Positions 43,687 through 53,179 are shown, counted from the stretch's first letter. The stretch is 64,000 bases of DNA from an uncultured Eubacterium sp. (GCA_934338065.1 CAKRGX010000006.1:54095-118094); one strand, 5' to 3'. Made by a program: numbers and translations. The notes: generated from the letters alone by a model not told the origin.

Positions 43687-44994
43687 ATGACAGATGAAAC
43701 AACAACTAAAATTGCGTTTTTAACACTGGGGTGTAAAGTGAATTTTTATGAGACGGAAAAGATGATGTCGCAATTCCGGAAAATGGGCTTTGAGATCGTT
43801 GACTTTTCTGATTATGCCGATGTTTATATCGTCAATACGTGTACCGTAACGAATATGGCAGACCGGAAATCCCGCCAGATGCTTCACCGTGCCAAAAAGA
43901 AAAATCCGGACAGCCTCGTCGTTGCTGTCGGATGTTATGTTGAAAGTGGTGGAGAAAAACTGAAGGAAGATAGTGCGGTAGATGCTTTCTTTACCAATGC
44001 CGACAAAGAACATATGGCAGAACGGTTTGTGGAAACATTTTCGCTTGAAGCAAAAGAAACACAGGGGACAAACCAGGATCTTCATCATGAAAGAACAAGA
44101 GCTTATATCAAAGTACAGGATGGATGTAATCAGTTCTGTACGTATTGTATGATCCCTTATGTCAGAGGCCGTGGCAGATTGCAGAGCATGCCGGAAGAAA
44201 AGGCTGTGGCAGAGGTTAGTGAACTGGCTGGCAGGGGGTATAAAGAAGTTGTGCTGACTGGGATCCATCTGTCTTCGTATGGTGTTGACCGGTCAGAAGA
44301 AACAAGCTTTGTAAAACTGCAGGGAAAACCATTGTTATCCTTGATCCGTCGTGTGGCGCAGATTGAAGGGATCAGGAGAATCCGTCTGGGGTCACTGGAA
44401 CCACGTATTATTACAGAGTCTTTTTTGCAGGAATTGTCAAAAATAAAAAAAGTATGTCCACATTTTCATTTGTCTATGCAGAGTGGGTGCGACACGGTTC
44501 TTAAGCGCATGAACCGCCACTATACAAGTGAGGAATATAAAGAAAAAACCGAACAGATCCGTGCATATTATGACAGACCTGCGATCACAACAGATGTTAT
44601 CGCAGGATTTCCGGGAGAAACACAGGAAGAATTTGATATAACACGGCAGTATCTACGGGAATTGCAGTTATCAGACATCCATGTATTTCCGTACTCACCG
44701 AGAAGCGGAACTAAAGCAGCCAAAATGCCCGGACAGGTACATGCGGAAGAGAAGAAAAAACGAGCAGAACAGTTAATTACAGATACAGAACAGTATCGGG
44801 AGAAGTATCGCAATTCGTTCCTGGGAAGGAAAGAAAAAGTGCTATTTGAGGAAGTAATGGAGCAGGAGGGAAAACAGTATCTGACAGGGCATAACGAAAG
44901 GTATGTCAGAATTGGTGTACCGATAGAAGAAGCAGAAAAACTTGGATATAAAGAAAATGAAATACATGAGATAGAAGTAAAATATATTTTTTAG
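43687..44994 (+). CDS. mtaB: tRNA t6A37 methylthiotransferase
   Basis: 435 aa. Radical-SAM enzyme making ms2t6A at position 37 of ANN-decoding tRNAs. Order: UPF0004 domain with first cluster cysteines (TLGCKVNFYETE, VNTCTVT, VGCYVES), radical SAM CxxxCxxC in DGCNQFCTYCMIPYVRGR, and a C-terminal TRAM-like domain. GCKVN at the start separates MtaB from MiaB. Start ATG 43687 with AGAAAGGTTGG upstream. Precedes the IreB block, which has its own promoter. Confidence 0.95.
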   Translation: MTDETTTKIAFLTLGCKVNFYETEKMMSQFRKMGFEIVDFSDYADVYIVNTCTVTNMADRKSRQMLHRAKKKNPDSLVVAVGCYVESGGEKLKEDSAVDAFFTNADKEHMAERFVETFSLEAKETQGTNQDLHHERTRAYIKVQDGCNQFCTYCMIPYVRGRGRLQSMPEEKAVAEVSELAGRGYKEVVLTGIHLSSYGVDRSEETSFVKLQGKPLLSLIRRVAQIEGIRRIRLGSLEPRIITESFLQELSKIKKVCPHFHLSMQSGCDTVLKRMNRHYTSEEYKEKTEQIRAYYDRPAITTDVIAGFPGETQEEFDITRQYLRELQLSDIHVFPYSPRSGTKAAKMPGQVHAEEKKKRAEQLITDTEQYREKYRNSFLGRKEKVLFEEVMEQEGKQYLTGHNERYVRIGVPIEEAEKLGYKENEIHEIEVKYIF

Positions 44995-45030
44995 GTCAGA
45001 GGGGATTGTAAAAAAACTAACAAAAAAACC

Positions 45031-45059
45031 TTGCGAATTGACATAGGATATATTACAAT
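45031..45059 (+). promoter_or_regulatory. Promoter for the ireB-ruvX block
   Basis: TTGCGA (45031-45036), 17-nt spacer, TACAAT (45054-45059). A nearby TTGACA at 45038 has no good -10 partner. Confidence 0.6.
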
Positions 45060-45099
45060 ACTAGTAATTGGGTAAGGATATGAGAAAGGTCGTGACAGA

Positions 45100-45363
45100 A
45101 TGCAGCAGTTAAACAAAACACAATACTTTCAAGTAGATGTAGACAAAAATGATGTTCGGGATGTTATTGCATCTGTTTACGATGCGTTGACGGAAAAAGG
45201 CTACAATCCGGTAAATCAGATCGTAGGATATCTGATGTCGGGGGACCCAACGTATATTACGAGTCATAAGGGCGCAAGAAGTCTTATCATGCGTGCTGAG
45301 AGAGATGAGATCATAGAAGTATTTTTAGAAGACTATATAAAGAATAATTTATTGAAAAAATAG
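45100..45363 (+). CDS. ireB: IreB family regulatory phosphoprotein (UPF0297)
   Basis: 87 aa. Matches the IreB/YrzL family by length and by VRDVIASVYDALTEKGYNPVNQIVGYLMSGDPTYITSHKGAR. In Enterococcus IreB is a substrate of the IreK Ser/Thr kinase and moderates cephalosporin resistance; the phosphorylated Thr residues lie in the N-terminal part of the enterococcal protein and were not located with certainty here. Start ATG 45100, ribosome site GAAAGGTCGTG weak. The order ireB-ruvX-DUF1292 is conserved in many Firmicutes. Confidence 0.93.
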   Translation: MQQLNKTQYFQVDVDKNDVRDVIASVYDALTEKGYNPVNQIVGYLMSGDPTYITSHKGARSLIMRAERDEIIEVFLEDYIKNNLLKK

Positions 45364-45372
45364 GTAAAGAAC

Positions 45373-45795
45373 TTGAGAATAATGGGACTTGACTATGGTT
45401 CTGTAACAGTAGGTGTAGCAATCAGCGATTCGATGCTGCTTACTGCGCAGCCCGTAGAAGTAATAAAAAGAAAAAGTGAAAACAAATTACGGCAGACTCT
45501 GGCACGTATTCAAGCGCTGGCAGAGGAAAATGACGTAGGACGTATCGTACTCGGTTATCCGAAGAATATGAATAATTCTGAGGGTGAACGTGTAGAACGA
45601 ACCAAAGAATTTATGGATAAACTGATAGCCAGAACAGGCTTGGAGGTCGTATTGTGGGACGAGCGGCTGAGCACTGTTGCCGCTATGGACGTGTTAAAAG
45701 ATGGTGGTGTGCGGACCGGTCAGCGTAAAAAGTACGTTGATAAGCTTGCCGCTTCCTTAATATTGCAGAGCTATTTGGATTCCATACGTGATTAG
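45373..45795 (+). CDS. ruvX: YqgF/RuvX family pre-16S rRNA nuclease / Holliday junction resolvase-like
   Basis: 140 aa RNase-H-like fold. [15 protein letters not shown] carries the first catalytic Asp, DERLSTVAA and the C-terminal [14 protein letters not shown] the others. In E. coli YqgF trims the 5' end of 16S rRNA; the resolvase role is based on fold. The start is TTG 45373 ([10 protein letters not shown]), 9 nt after ireB, with weak ribosome site GTAAAG. Overlaps nothing; DUF1292 gene follows within 10 nt. Confidence 0.92.
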   Translation: MRIMGLDYGSVTVGVAISDSMLLTAQPVEVIKRKSENKLRQTLARIQALAEENDVGRIVLGYPKNMNNSEGERVERTKEFMDKLIARTGLEVVLWDERLSTVAAMDVLKDGGVRTGQRKKYVDKLAASLILQSYLDSIRD

Positions 45796-45805
45796 GAGGA
45801 AAACA

Positions 45806-46072
45806 ATGTCAGAAAATGGACAGATTATGCTTACTGCTGACGATGGCAGCGAGGAGGCTTTTTTTGTGTTGGAAAAAGCAGAGATTGCAGGAAATTCGTA
45901 TCTTCTTGTAACGGATTCGATTGAGGACGAAGATGCGGAAGCACTTGTTCTTAAAGAACTGGAAGAAGACGATGTGATGATGTACGAAGTAGTAGAAGAG
46001 GAAAGAGAATTAAAGATAATTTCTAAATATTTTGAGGAATTGTTAGAAGACATAGAACTAAAACTAGAATAG
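45806..46072 (+). CDS. DUF1292 (YrzB-type) acidic protein
   Basis: 88-residue acidic protein: LTADDGSEEAFFVLEKAEIAGNSYLLV, then a long Glu/Asp-rich region. It belongs to DUF1292, whose genes regularly follow ireB and ruvX; function unknown. Start ATG 45806 follows AGGAGG at 8-nt spacing. RNase J follows 13 nt later. Confidence 0.9.
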   Translation: MSENGQIMLTADDGSEEAFFVLEKAEIAGNSYLLVTDSIEDEDAEALVLKELEEDDVMMYEVVEEERELKIISKYFEELLEDIELKLE

Positions 46073-46085
46073 AGAGGTGTGTTTT

Positions 46086-47759
46086 TTGAAAAGAAAAGAA
46101 AAGACAGGGAATGAGTACGTGAAAGTCGTTCCTCTTGGCGGACTAGAGCAGATTGGAATGAATATAACCGCTTTTGAAACAGAGAAAAGTATTATTGTAG
46201 TAGACTGCGGACTGGCATTTCCGGAAGATGACATGCTGGGAATCGATCTGGTTATCCCGGACATTACGTATCTGCAGGATAATAAAGATAAAGTGAAAGG
46301 ATTCGTGATAACCCACGGTCACGAAGACCATATTGGATCGCTTCCTTATGTGCTGAAGGAACTCAATGTGCCGATTTATGCAACAAAGCTGACGATGGCT
46401 ATTATCGAAAGCAAATTAAAAGAACATAATCTGATCAACAATGTAAAAAGAAAAGTGGTAACATACGGACAATACATTAACCTCGGCGATTTCCGAATCG
46501 AATTTATCCGGACAAATCACAGTATTGCAGACTCGGCAGCATTGGCAATCTATACACCGGCAGGTGTTATCGTTCATACAGGAGATTTTAAAGTTGACTA
46601 TACGCCGGTTTATGGAGATACGATCGATCTTCCACGCTTCGGTGAACTGGGCAAAAAAGGTGTGCTTGCACTGATGTGCGATAGTACCAATGTTTTGAAA
46701 CCGGGCTTTACGGAATCAGAACGGACGGTTGGAGCAACCTTTGACAGTATTTTTGAAGAAAATTCGAAAAACCGGATCATAGTAGCAACTTTTGCCTCTA
46801 ATGTCGACCGTGTGCAGCAGATCATAAATTCTGCGAAAAAGCAAAATCGAAAAGTAGTGATTGAGGGACGCAGTATGGTAAATATTGTTAATACTGCGAT
46901 AGAACTTGGTTATATTCAGGTGCCGGATAATATGATGATCAGTCTGGAAGAGATGAAAAACTATTCCAATGAACAGCTTGTACTGATCACGACAGGAAGT
47001 CAGGGAGAATCTATGGCAGCTCTTTCACGTATTGCTTCCAGTATTCACCGAAAGATTACGATCATGCCGGGGGATGTTGTTATCTTTAGTTCACGGCCGA
47101 TACCGGGAAATGAAAAATCCGTATCCAAAGTGATTAATGAACTGTCGCAGAAAGGTGCTAAAGTCATCATTCAGGATACACATGTGTCCGGACACGCCTG
47201 TGAAGAAGAAGTAAAGCTGATCTATTCTCTTGTGAAACCAAAGTTTGCCATTCCGGTGCATGGTGAATACCGTCATCTGCTGGGACAGAGCCAGGTGGCA
47301 CAGAAAATGGGGGTACCAAAAGAGAATGTGCAGATACTCCGGTCGGGTGATATTTTGGAATTGCGTGAGGACAGTGCCAGGGTTGTTGGCAAGACGATTG
47401 CCCAGGGAATCATGGTGGACGGTCTTGGTGTCGGAGATGTCGGAAATATTGTTCTTCGCGACAGACAGCATTTATCCGAGAATGGATTGCTTGTTGTTGT
47501 TCTCACACTGGAAAAGGGATCCAATACGATTCTTGCAGGACCGGACATTGTATCACGTGGTTTTGTTTATGTTCGAGAATCTGAGAATCTGATGGATGAA
47601 TGCCGGGAAGTAGTTAATATAGCACTAGACCGTTTATATGACAGAGGAATAACAGACTGGGGACGTATGAAGTCGGAGATCAAAGATGCATTGAATGATT
47701 TCCTGTGGAAAAAGACGAAACGAAACCCAATGATCCTGCCAATCATTATGGAAGTGTAA
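46086..47759 (+). CDS. rnj: Ribonuclease J
   Basis: 557 aa. Dual 5'-3' exonuclease and endonuclease of mRNA and rRNA maturation. Metallo-beta-lactamase core with THGHEDHIGSLPYV (zinc ligands), beta-CASP domain with DSTNVLKPGFTESE, GSQGESMAAL, and HVSGHACEEEVKL; C-terminal domain after ~450. N-terminal VKVVPLGGLEQIGMN is typical. The likely start is TTG 46086, 8 nt after GAGAGG; a GTG at 46077 overlaps that site. Ends 18 nt before trmR. Part of the ireB-ruvX-DUF1292 transcript. Confidence 0.94.
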   Translation: MKRKEKTGNEYVKVVPLGGLEQIGMNITAFETEKSIIVVDCGLAFPEDDMLGIDLVIPDITYLQDNKDKVKGFVITHGHEDHIGSLPYVLKELNVPIYATKLTMAIIESKLKEHNLINNVKRKVVTYGQYINLGDFRIEFIRTNHSIADSAALAIYTPAGVIVHTGDFKVDYTPVYGDTIDLPRFGELGKKGVLALMCDSTNVLKPGFTESERTVGATFDSIFEENSKNRIIVATFASNVDRVQQIINSAKKQNRKVVIEGRSMVNIVNTAIELGYIQVPDNMMISLEEMKNYSNEQLVLITTGSQGESMAALSRIASSIHRKITIMPGDVVIFSSRPIPGNEKSVSKVINELSQKGAKVIIQDTHVSGHACEEEVKLIYSLVKPKFAIPVHGEYRHLLGQSQVAQKMGVPKENVQILRSGDILELREDSARVVGKTIAQGIMVDGLGVGDVGNIVLRDRQHLSENGLLVVVLTLEKGSNTILAGPDIVSRGFVYVRESENLMDECREVVNIALDRLYDRGITDWGRMKSEIKDALNDFLWKKTKRNPMILPIIMEV

Positions 47760-47777
47760 AGGAACCGGAAGGTTATG

Positions 47778-48425
47778 ATGGAACAACAGCGAATCGAAGT
47801 TTTTTTGGAAAAATACAGGCAGCAGCCACCAAAGTATCTTGTGGAACTGGAACGGGAGGCATTGGCGGCCGGTGTCCCTATTATACGACGAGGTACACGT
47901 GATATGCTGCGTTATCTGTTAAAGACAGCGCAGCCGGCACGGGTACTGGAAGTCGGAGCGGCAGTAGGGTATTCTGCCTTATATATGAAAGAATGTCTCC
48001 CGGATACATCTCAGATCACCACAATAGAAAAAGTGGAAATGAGACTGGTGGAGGCTCGCAGAAATCTGGCTTCTTATGACAAAAGGGGCCAGATTGCTTT
48101 ATTAGAAGGAGACGCTTCGGAACACCTGTGTTGTCTGGCGGATGCTGGTCGGAAATATGACTTTATTTTTATGGATGCTGCTAAGGGACAGTATTTGAAT
48201 TTTCTTCCAGATGTAAGACGTATGCTGGCCGCAGGCGGAGTTTTGGTTTCGGATAATATTTTTCATGAGGGAGATGTGCTTGAGTCCCGGTATGCTGTGA
48301 CAAGGCGCGACCGGACAATTCATGGACGCATGCGGGAATATTTGCAGACCTTGATGGAGATAGAAGAATGGGAAACAATCTGCCTTCCGATCGGGGACGG
48401 CATGACGATCAGTTATAGAAAGTGA
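47778..48425 (+). CDS. trmR: tRNA 5-hydroxyuridine methyltransferase (O-methyltransferase family 3)
   Basis: 215 aa SAM-dependent O-methyltransferase. Motif I LEVGAAVGYSALYM, metal-binding FIFMDAAKGQYL and VLVSDNIFHEG belong to the metal-dependent family 3 that includes Bacillus TrmR (YrrM). TrmR makes 5-methoxyuridine at tRNA position 34 from the hydroxyuridine formed by TrhP. The next gene is a U32/TrhP protein, which strongly supports this assignment. Starts at ATG 47775 or 47778; the second has better spacing from GGAAGG. Confidence 0.88.
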   Translation: MEQQRIEVFLEKYRQQPPKYLVELEREALAAGVPIIRRGTRDMLRYLLKTAQPARVLEVGAAVGYSALYMKECLPDTSQITTIEKVEMRLVEARRNLASYDKRGQIALLEGDASEHLCCLADAGRKYDFIFMDAAKGQYLNFLPDVRRMLAAGGVLVSDNIFHEGDVLESRYAVTRRDRTIHGRMREYLQTLMEIEEWETICLPIGDGMTISYRK

Positions 48426-48429
48426 GTGC

Positions 48430-49689
48430 ATGAAAATGACAAGGAAAAAACCGGAAATACTGGCTCCGGCAAGCAGTCTTGAAGTGCTAAAGACTGCTAT
48501 ACGGTACGGAGCGGATGCTGTTTACATTGGTGGTGAAATGTATGGTTTGCGGGCCAAAGCAAAGAATTTTTCAAAAGAAGACATGAAAAAAGGAATTGCC
48601 TTTGCACATGAACACGGCAAGAAAGTCTATGTAACAGCTAATATCACCGCACATGACAGAGATCTGCAAGGAGTTGAGGAATACTTTAAAGAACTTAAAA
48701 AAATCGGACCTGATGCACTTATCATATCGGATCCGGGAGTATTCACTATCGCAAAGAACGTGTGTCCGGATATCGATATACATGTCAGTACCCAGGCAAA
48801 TAACGTAAACTACATGACATTTCACTTCTGGCATGATCTTGGAGCAACTCGCGTTGTGACAGCACGTGAACTATCGCTCAAAGAGATTGCGGATATTGAT
48901 CAACACATTCCGGAGGAACTGGAGATAGAGACTTTTGTGCATGGTGCGATGTGCATTTCGTACTCCGGACGCTGTCTTCTGAGCAACTATTTTACCGGAA
49001 GAGATGCCAATCTTGGTGCGTGTACTCATCCCTGCCGCTGGAAATATCACATTGTTGAAGAGACAAGACCGGGTGAATATCTTCCTGTTGAAGAAAATGA
49101 ACGTGGAACATATATTTTTAATTCCAAAGACCTCTGCATGATCGAACATATCCCGGATCTTGTAGAGGCAGGAATCGACAGTTTCAAGATAGAGGGACGC
49201 ATGAAAACGGCGCTTTATGTAGCCGTCGTGGTACGTGCCTATCGTCAGGCGCTTGATGATTACTGGGAGGATCCGGAACGCTATCAGAGAAACATTCCGC
49301 AGTATCAGGAAGAGATTGCCCAGTGTACGTATCGTCAGTTTACCACAGGCTTTTTCTATGGCAAAACAACGCATGAATCACAGATATATGATAATAATAC
49401 TTATAAAAAGGGGTCTGTATTCTTAGGAATGGTTGATGAGGTGACAGAAGATGGACAGATCGTGTTTGAACAAAAGAATAAATTCTGTGTAGGTGATACG
49501 ATCGAGATTATGAGAACAGACGGATCCAACCATATGGTGCATGTGATCGGAATGGCGGATCAATATGGACAGCAGACAGAATCCTGTCCACATCCGGGAG
49601 AACGAATTACGATGAAGGTGGATGGGAACGCAGAACCAGGGGAGATCATGCGTAAGCGCATAGCAGACGCCGGTCAGGAGGAGATATAA
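48430..49689 (+). CDS. trhP: U32 family protein, tRNA wobble hydroxylation (TrhP type)
   Basis: 419 aa. Peptidase-U32 fold: PEILAPASSLEVLKTAIRYG, GADAVYIGGEMYGLRAKAKN, FVHGAMCISYSGRCLLSNYF, GACTHPCRWKYHI with clustered cysteines, and FKIEGRMKTALYVAVV. Members once called collagenases hydroxylate tRNA or bind Fe-S clusters; TrhP makes 5-hydroxyuridine at position 34. The TrmR gene directly upstream completes the pathway. Start ATG 48430 follows the trmR stop by 4 nt. Confidence 0.92.
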   Translation: MKMTRKKPEILAPASSLEVLKTAIRYGADAVYIGGEMYGLRAKAKNFSKEDMKKGIAFAHEHGKKVYVTANITAHDRDLQGVEEYFKELKKIGPDALIISDPGVFTIAKNVCPDIDIHVSTQANNVNYMTFHFWHDLGATRVVTARELSLKEIADIDQHIPEELEIETFVHGAMCISYSGRCLLSNYFTGRDANLGACTHPCRWKYHIVEETRPGEYLPVEENERGTYIFNSKDLCMIEHIPDLVEAGIDSFKIEGRMKTALYVAVVVRAYRQALDDYWEDPERYQRNIPQYQEEIAQCTYRQFTTGFFYGKTTHESQIYDNNTYKKGSVFLGMVDEVTEDGQIVFEQKNKFCVGDTIEIMRTDGSNHMVHVIGMADQYGQQTESCPHPGERITMKVDGNAEPGEIMRKRIADAGQEEI

Positions 49690-50670
49690 GTGAGTGTAAA
49701 GACGGAAGTGCTGACTTTACTGGAAGGAAATCGCCACAAGGATCTATCCGGGCAGGATATCGCAGAACTTCTTGGAGTAACGCGCGCTGCTGTGTGGAAA
49801 GCAGTAAAATCCCTTCAAAAGGAAGGCTACGTTATCGAGGCAGTGAATAATCGGGGTTATCGCTTGCGGGAAAACAGTGATGTGCTCTCGGCAGAGGGGA
49901 TACGTCTTGAACTAAGGGAAGAATATCAGGATTGCGAAGTAGTTGTATATAAATGCATCGATTCGACGAACATGGAAGCAAAAAGAAGGGCATTAGATGG
50001 TGCAAAAGAGGGTTTGATCGTACTGGCAGAGGAGCAGACCGCCGGCAGAGGCCGAAGAGGAAGAAGCTTTCTCTCGCCAACCGGTACAGGAATCTATATG
50101 AGTTTTCTGTTTCGCCCGACACCGGAACAGTCATCAGACATTGTCCTTGTGACGACAGCGGCGTCCGTAGCTGTCTGTCGCGCGATAAGAAACGTTCTGC
50201 ATGAAGAACCAGCGATTAAATGGGTCAATGATATTTATCTGAAAGAAAAGAAAGTATGTGGCATACTAACGGAGGCAGTATCCGACTTTGAGAGCGGCCG
50301 CATAGACACGGTCGTTGTGGGGATAGGGATCAATTATCGTGAACCACAGGGGGGATTCCCGGAGGAAGTAAAAGATATAGCAGGAGCGTTATGCACGAAA
50401 GATGATGCTGTGCCTCGCAATCGTCTTGCCGCCGGAATAATTAATGAATTGTTTACGCTATATGAAAATCTGTCAGATAAGTCATATATGGCAGATTATA
50501 AAAAATGGTCAAATGTTTTGGGAAAAAGAGTTCGTTTCTCTTCTGAAAATAATTGGGATTATGGGATGGCAGAGAATATAGATGATGACGGAGGTCTAAT
50601 CATCCGTAAGGAAGATGGGACGGAACAAGTGTTACGCACCGGTGAGATTACTCTGCGTGTATGTGACTGA
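49690..50670 (+). CDS. birA: Bifunctional biotin-protein ligase / biotin operon repressor
   Basis: 326 aa. N-terminal winged helix (LSGQDIAELLGVTRAAVWKAVKSLQKEGYVI) can bind DNA; central ligase domain has the biotinyl-AMP loop AGRGRRGRSF, the AIKWVNDIYL motif and CGILTEA; C-terminal SH3-like domain. Joins biotin to carboxyl-carrier proteins and represses biotin genes. Starts with GTG 49690 right after the trhP stop, ribosome site GGAGGAG. No biotin synthesis gene nearby. Confidence 0.94.
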   Translation: MSVKTEVLTLLEGNRHKDLSGQDIAELLGVTRAAVWKAVKSLQKEGYVIEAVNNRGYRLRENSDVLSAEGIRLELREEYQDCEVVVYKCIDSTNMEAKRRALDGAKEGLIVLAEEQTAGRGRRGRSFLSPTGTGIYMSFLFRPTPEQSSDIVLVTTAASVAVCRAIRNVLHEEPAIKWVNDIYLKEKKVCGILTEAVSDFESGRIDTVVVGIGINYREPQGGFPEEVKDIAGALCTKDDAVPRNRLAAGIINELFTLYENLSDKSYMADYKKWSNVLGKRVRFSSENNWDYGMAENIDDDGGLIIRKEDGTEQVLRTGEITLRVCD

Positions 50671-50694
50671 TGGACTGGCAGAAAGGAGGGGCTG

Positions 50695-51939
50695 ATGGCA
50701 GCAGCGTATGAGACTGAAGAAAAGAAAGAAAAGGTTATCCTGACAGCAGTTGATCTGGAAGATGGGACAGATGTAGAATATTCGCTGGATGAATTGGAAG
50801 AACTGGCTCAGACAGCAGGGGCAGTTACGGTAGGACGCCTGATACAGAAGAGAGAGAATGTCCATCCGGGTACTTATATCGGTAAAGGAAAAATACAGGA
50901 ACTGAGAGAGCTTGTGTGGCAGGAGAAAGCGGATGCTATCGTGTGCGATGATGAATTATCACCGGCACAGATTACGAATCTTCAGGAAGAACTTCAGATT
51001 AAGGTGATAGACAGAACGGTTATGATCCTGGATATTTTCGCTTCCCATGCGAGAACAAGTGAAGGAAAACTGCAGGTAGAACTGGCACAGCTCCGCTACC
51101 GTTCGTCCCGTCTGACCGGACTGGGACAATCCCTCTCAAGACTTGGTGGCGGCATCGGCACAAGAGGGCCGGGGGAGAAAAAACTTGAGATGGACCGGCG
51201 TTTGATCAAAGAACGGATCTCCGTATTGAACCGCCAGTTGAAAGAAGTCGTACAGAATCGTGATACCATGCGTAAACAGCGCAGCCAGAACCAGACACCG
51301 ACGATTGCGATTGTTGGGTATACAAATGCCGGAAAATCCACATTACTGAACACTCTTACCAAGGCGGATGTGCTGCAAGAAGATAAATTATTTGCTACGC
51401 TGGATCCGACAACCCGTGCGCTGGAGCTGGAAGACGGACAGAAGCTCCTTTTTACAGATACGGTAGGATTCATCAGTAAACTGCCACATCAATTGATCCG
51501 GGCTTTCCGTTCTACATTAGAAGAAGCAAAGTATGCCGATCTGATTCTGCATGTGGTAGACGCTTCAAATCCGAAACATGATCTGCAGATGGATGTTGTG
51601 TATGATACGCTGCGGGAACTTGGTGCAGGGGATAAAAAAGTTATTACAGCGTTTAATAAAATGGATCGTCTGGAGAATGGAGATCGGCAGGGACTTCGGG
51701 ATGACCGAAGTGACGCTGTTGTAAAGATATCAGCAAAAGAAGGAACCGGACTTGAACGACTCCTGGCTGAGATTGAACAGATTGTGAATGAAAGTATGGT
51801 GAAAATTGAAAAAGTAATTCCTTATAATGAAGCAGGAAAAATTCAGAATATCCGTCAATATGGAAAACTAGAAGTAGAGGAGTATCGGGAGGACGGCATT
51901 TTTATTAAAGCAAGTGTGCCCTCTTTTCTTAATCTGTAA
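50695..51939 (+). CDS. hflX: GTPase HflX
   Basis: 414 aa. Ribosome-splitting GTPase used in heat and antibiotic stress. N-terminal HflX domain (VHPGTYIGKGKIQELRELV, SPAQITNLQEEL, VIDRTVMILDIFASHARTSEG), linker helices RLGGGIGTRGPGEKKLEMDR, then G domain: GYTNAGKSTLLN (G1), DTVGFI (G3), FNKMD (G4). Start ATG 50695 with AGGAGGGG upstream. The C-terminal ~45 residues form the usual extension. Last gene of the run starting at ireB. Confidence 0.95.
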   Translation: MAAAYETEEKKEKVILTAVDLEDGTDVEYSLDELEELAQTAGAVTVGRLIQKRENVHPGTYIGKGKIQELRELVWQEKADAIVCDDELSPAQITNLQEELQIKVIDRTVMILDIFASHARTSEGKLQVELAQLRYRSSRLTGLGQSLSRLGGGIGTRGPGEKKLEMDRRLIKERISVLNRQLKEVVQNRDTMRKQRSQNQTPTIAIVGYTNAGKSTLLNTLTKADVLQEDKLFATLDPTTRALELEDGQKLLFTDTVGFISKLPHQLIRAFRSTLEEAKYADLILHVVDASNPKHDLQMDVVYDTLRELGAGDKKVITAFNKMDRLENGDRQGLRDDRSDAVVKISAKEGTGLERLLAEIEQIVNESMVKIEKVIPYNEAGKIQNIRQYGKLEVEEYREDGIFIKASVPSFLNL

Positions 51940-52040
51940 GGCATCGACTTTGCCCAGGCACAAATCAAATTTTTGTCTTTTTATGCCCGGCATCATCATA
52001 TACTATACTAAAGTTGGAAAAAGAGCAGGAGAAGAATGAA

Positions 52041-52820
52041 GTGAAGAAATCTGTCTATGTCATATGTCTCTGCGTGCTTTCAGTATTAGTATTTTATGAA
52101 GTAGAACATATAAAGGAAAAAAAGACGAGCAGTGGTACTTATGTGCCGACTGCTCATTTTTTATCAAGTGTAAAAAAAGAAAATAAAAAGACAAAGAAGA
52201 TTGCATATCTGACTTTTGATGATGGACCAAGTGATAACACAACAAAGATACTGGATATTCTACAGAAGAAGAAAACAGTGGCAAGTTTTTTTGTCATAGG
52301 AAATATCATTGCAGAAAAAGAAGAAAAAATCATTCGCCAAGCTATAAAACAAGGTAATGCCGTTGGTATTCATACGTACTGCCATGAACAATGTGATATC
52401 TATTGTGATAAGGAACACTTTTTTGATGATTATAACAAGGCAGAACGTGTGTTGGAGAGAATAACAGGAAAGAAACCGACACTGCATCGTTTTCCCTGGG
52501 GGAGTAATAATGGATATATAAGTCCCTATGTAGATGAAGTTGTGCAACAACTGGAGAAGAGGGGCGTCAAAAGTTTTGACTGGAATGTATCCGGTGAAGA
52601 TTCAGTAGGAAAGAATGTACCGGAACAAGTAATCTTTGCCAATGTAAAAAAAGACCTTACCCGGTTTGACAGACCGATTATCCTGCTGCATGATTCTGCA
52701 GCAATGAAACATACGACAACTGTATTACCACAAATGATAGACTATATCCGGAAACAGGGATATGAATTCGATACGCTGGTGCATCATCCGGGATATCTCT
52801 TTCCTGCTAACTGGCGGTGA
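52041..52820 (+). CDS. Membrane-anchored polysaccharide deacetylase (NodB domain)
   Basis: 259 aa. Short N-terminal membrane segment (VYVICLCVLSVLVFYEV), linker, then carbohydrate esterase 4 domain: LTFDDGPSDNT (catalytic and metal Asp pair), IHTYCHEQ, HRFPWGSNN, FDWNVSGED, and ILLHDSAAM. The HTYCH motif has an extra residue relative to the common H(S/T)xxH but keeps both His. It probably removes N-acetyl groups from peptidoglycan or the exopolysaccharide made by genes downstream. The start is probably GTG 52041, 7 nt after AGGAGAAG; the TTG at 52014 falls at the promoter (TATACT 51999-52009). Confidence 0.87.
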   Translation: MKKSVYVICLCVLSVLVFYEVEHIKEKKTSSGTYVPTAHFLSSVKKENKKTKKIAYLTFDDGPSDNTTKILDILQKKKTVASFFVIGNIIAEKEEKIIRQAIKQGNAVGIHTYCHEQCDIYCDKEHFFDDYNKAERVLERITGKKPTLHRFPWGSNNGYISPYVDEVVQQLEKRGVKSFDWNVSGEDSVGKNVPEQVIFANVKKDLTRFDRPIILLHDSAAMKHTTTVLPQMIDYIRKQGYEFDTLVHHPGYLFPANWR

Positions 52821-52826
52821 GCAGAG

Positions 52827-53144
52827 TTATTTATTGTAATATGCTTCCAGCAGTGCGGTAATGTGCTGCTGGATATCGTGCGGCAAGTTATTATACAGGT
52901 GTAGAATATGAGATTCCTCAGGTGAAAGAGAGGATGGGGTATCCGTATACGCATCTGACTGGTAGTCTACCAGAGTATCAATTGTCGTATGAAAAAAATC
53001 AGCAAAATTTTTTAAAGTCTGGATATCCGGTTCTGACAGATTGTTTTCGTATTTGTAAATAGACTGCTGACTTAATCCGAATTGTTCTGCCAGTTTTTGC
53101 TGGCTCAGCTTCCTTGACAGCCGCATTTTTTTTAGGTTTTTCAC
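52827..53144 (-). CDS. XRE family transcriptional regulator
   Basis: 105 aa. HTH_3 domain at residues 5-60 (LSQQKLAEQFGLSQQSIYKYENNLSEPD), then ~45 residues without known domain (SPEESHILHLYNNLPHDIQQHI). Resembles SinR/ImmR-like regulators. Starts with GTG at 53144, ribosome site AAGGAGGG. It is divergent from the large secreted lysine-rich protein gene; an inverted repeat overlaps the rightward promoter, so it may control the surface/exopolysaccharide region (inference). Confidence 0.88.
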   Translation of the reverse strand: MKNLKKMRLSRKLSQQKLAEQFGLSQQSIYKYENNLSEPDIQTLKNFADFFHTTIDTLVDYQSDAYTDTPSSLSPEESHILHLYNNLPHDIQQHITALLEAYYNK

Positions 53145-53179
53145 AAGATATCCCTCCTTATGTGTAGTATTTCCATTCC

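Noticed and set aside
51945..51995. Weak repeats (TGCCCAGGCA and TGCCCGGCA) after hflX
   Set aside because: Arms do not form a continuous stem followed by a T-run; not reported as a terminator.
52014..52040. TTG 52014 as start of the second deacetylase
   Set aside because: It falls next to the -10 region and has no ribosome site; GTG 52041 has AGGAGAAG at good spacing.
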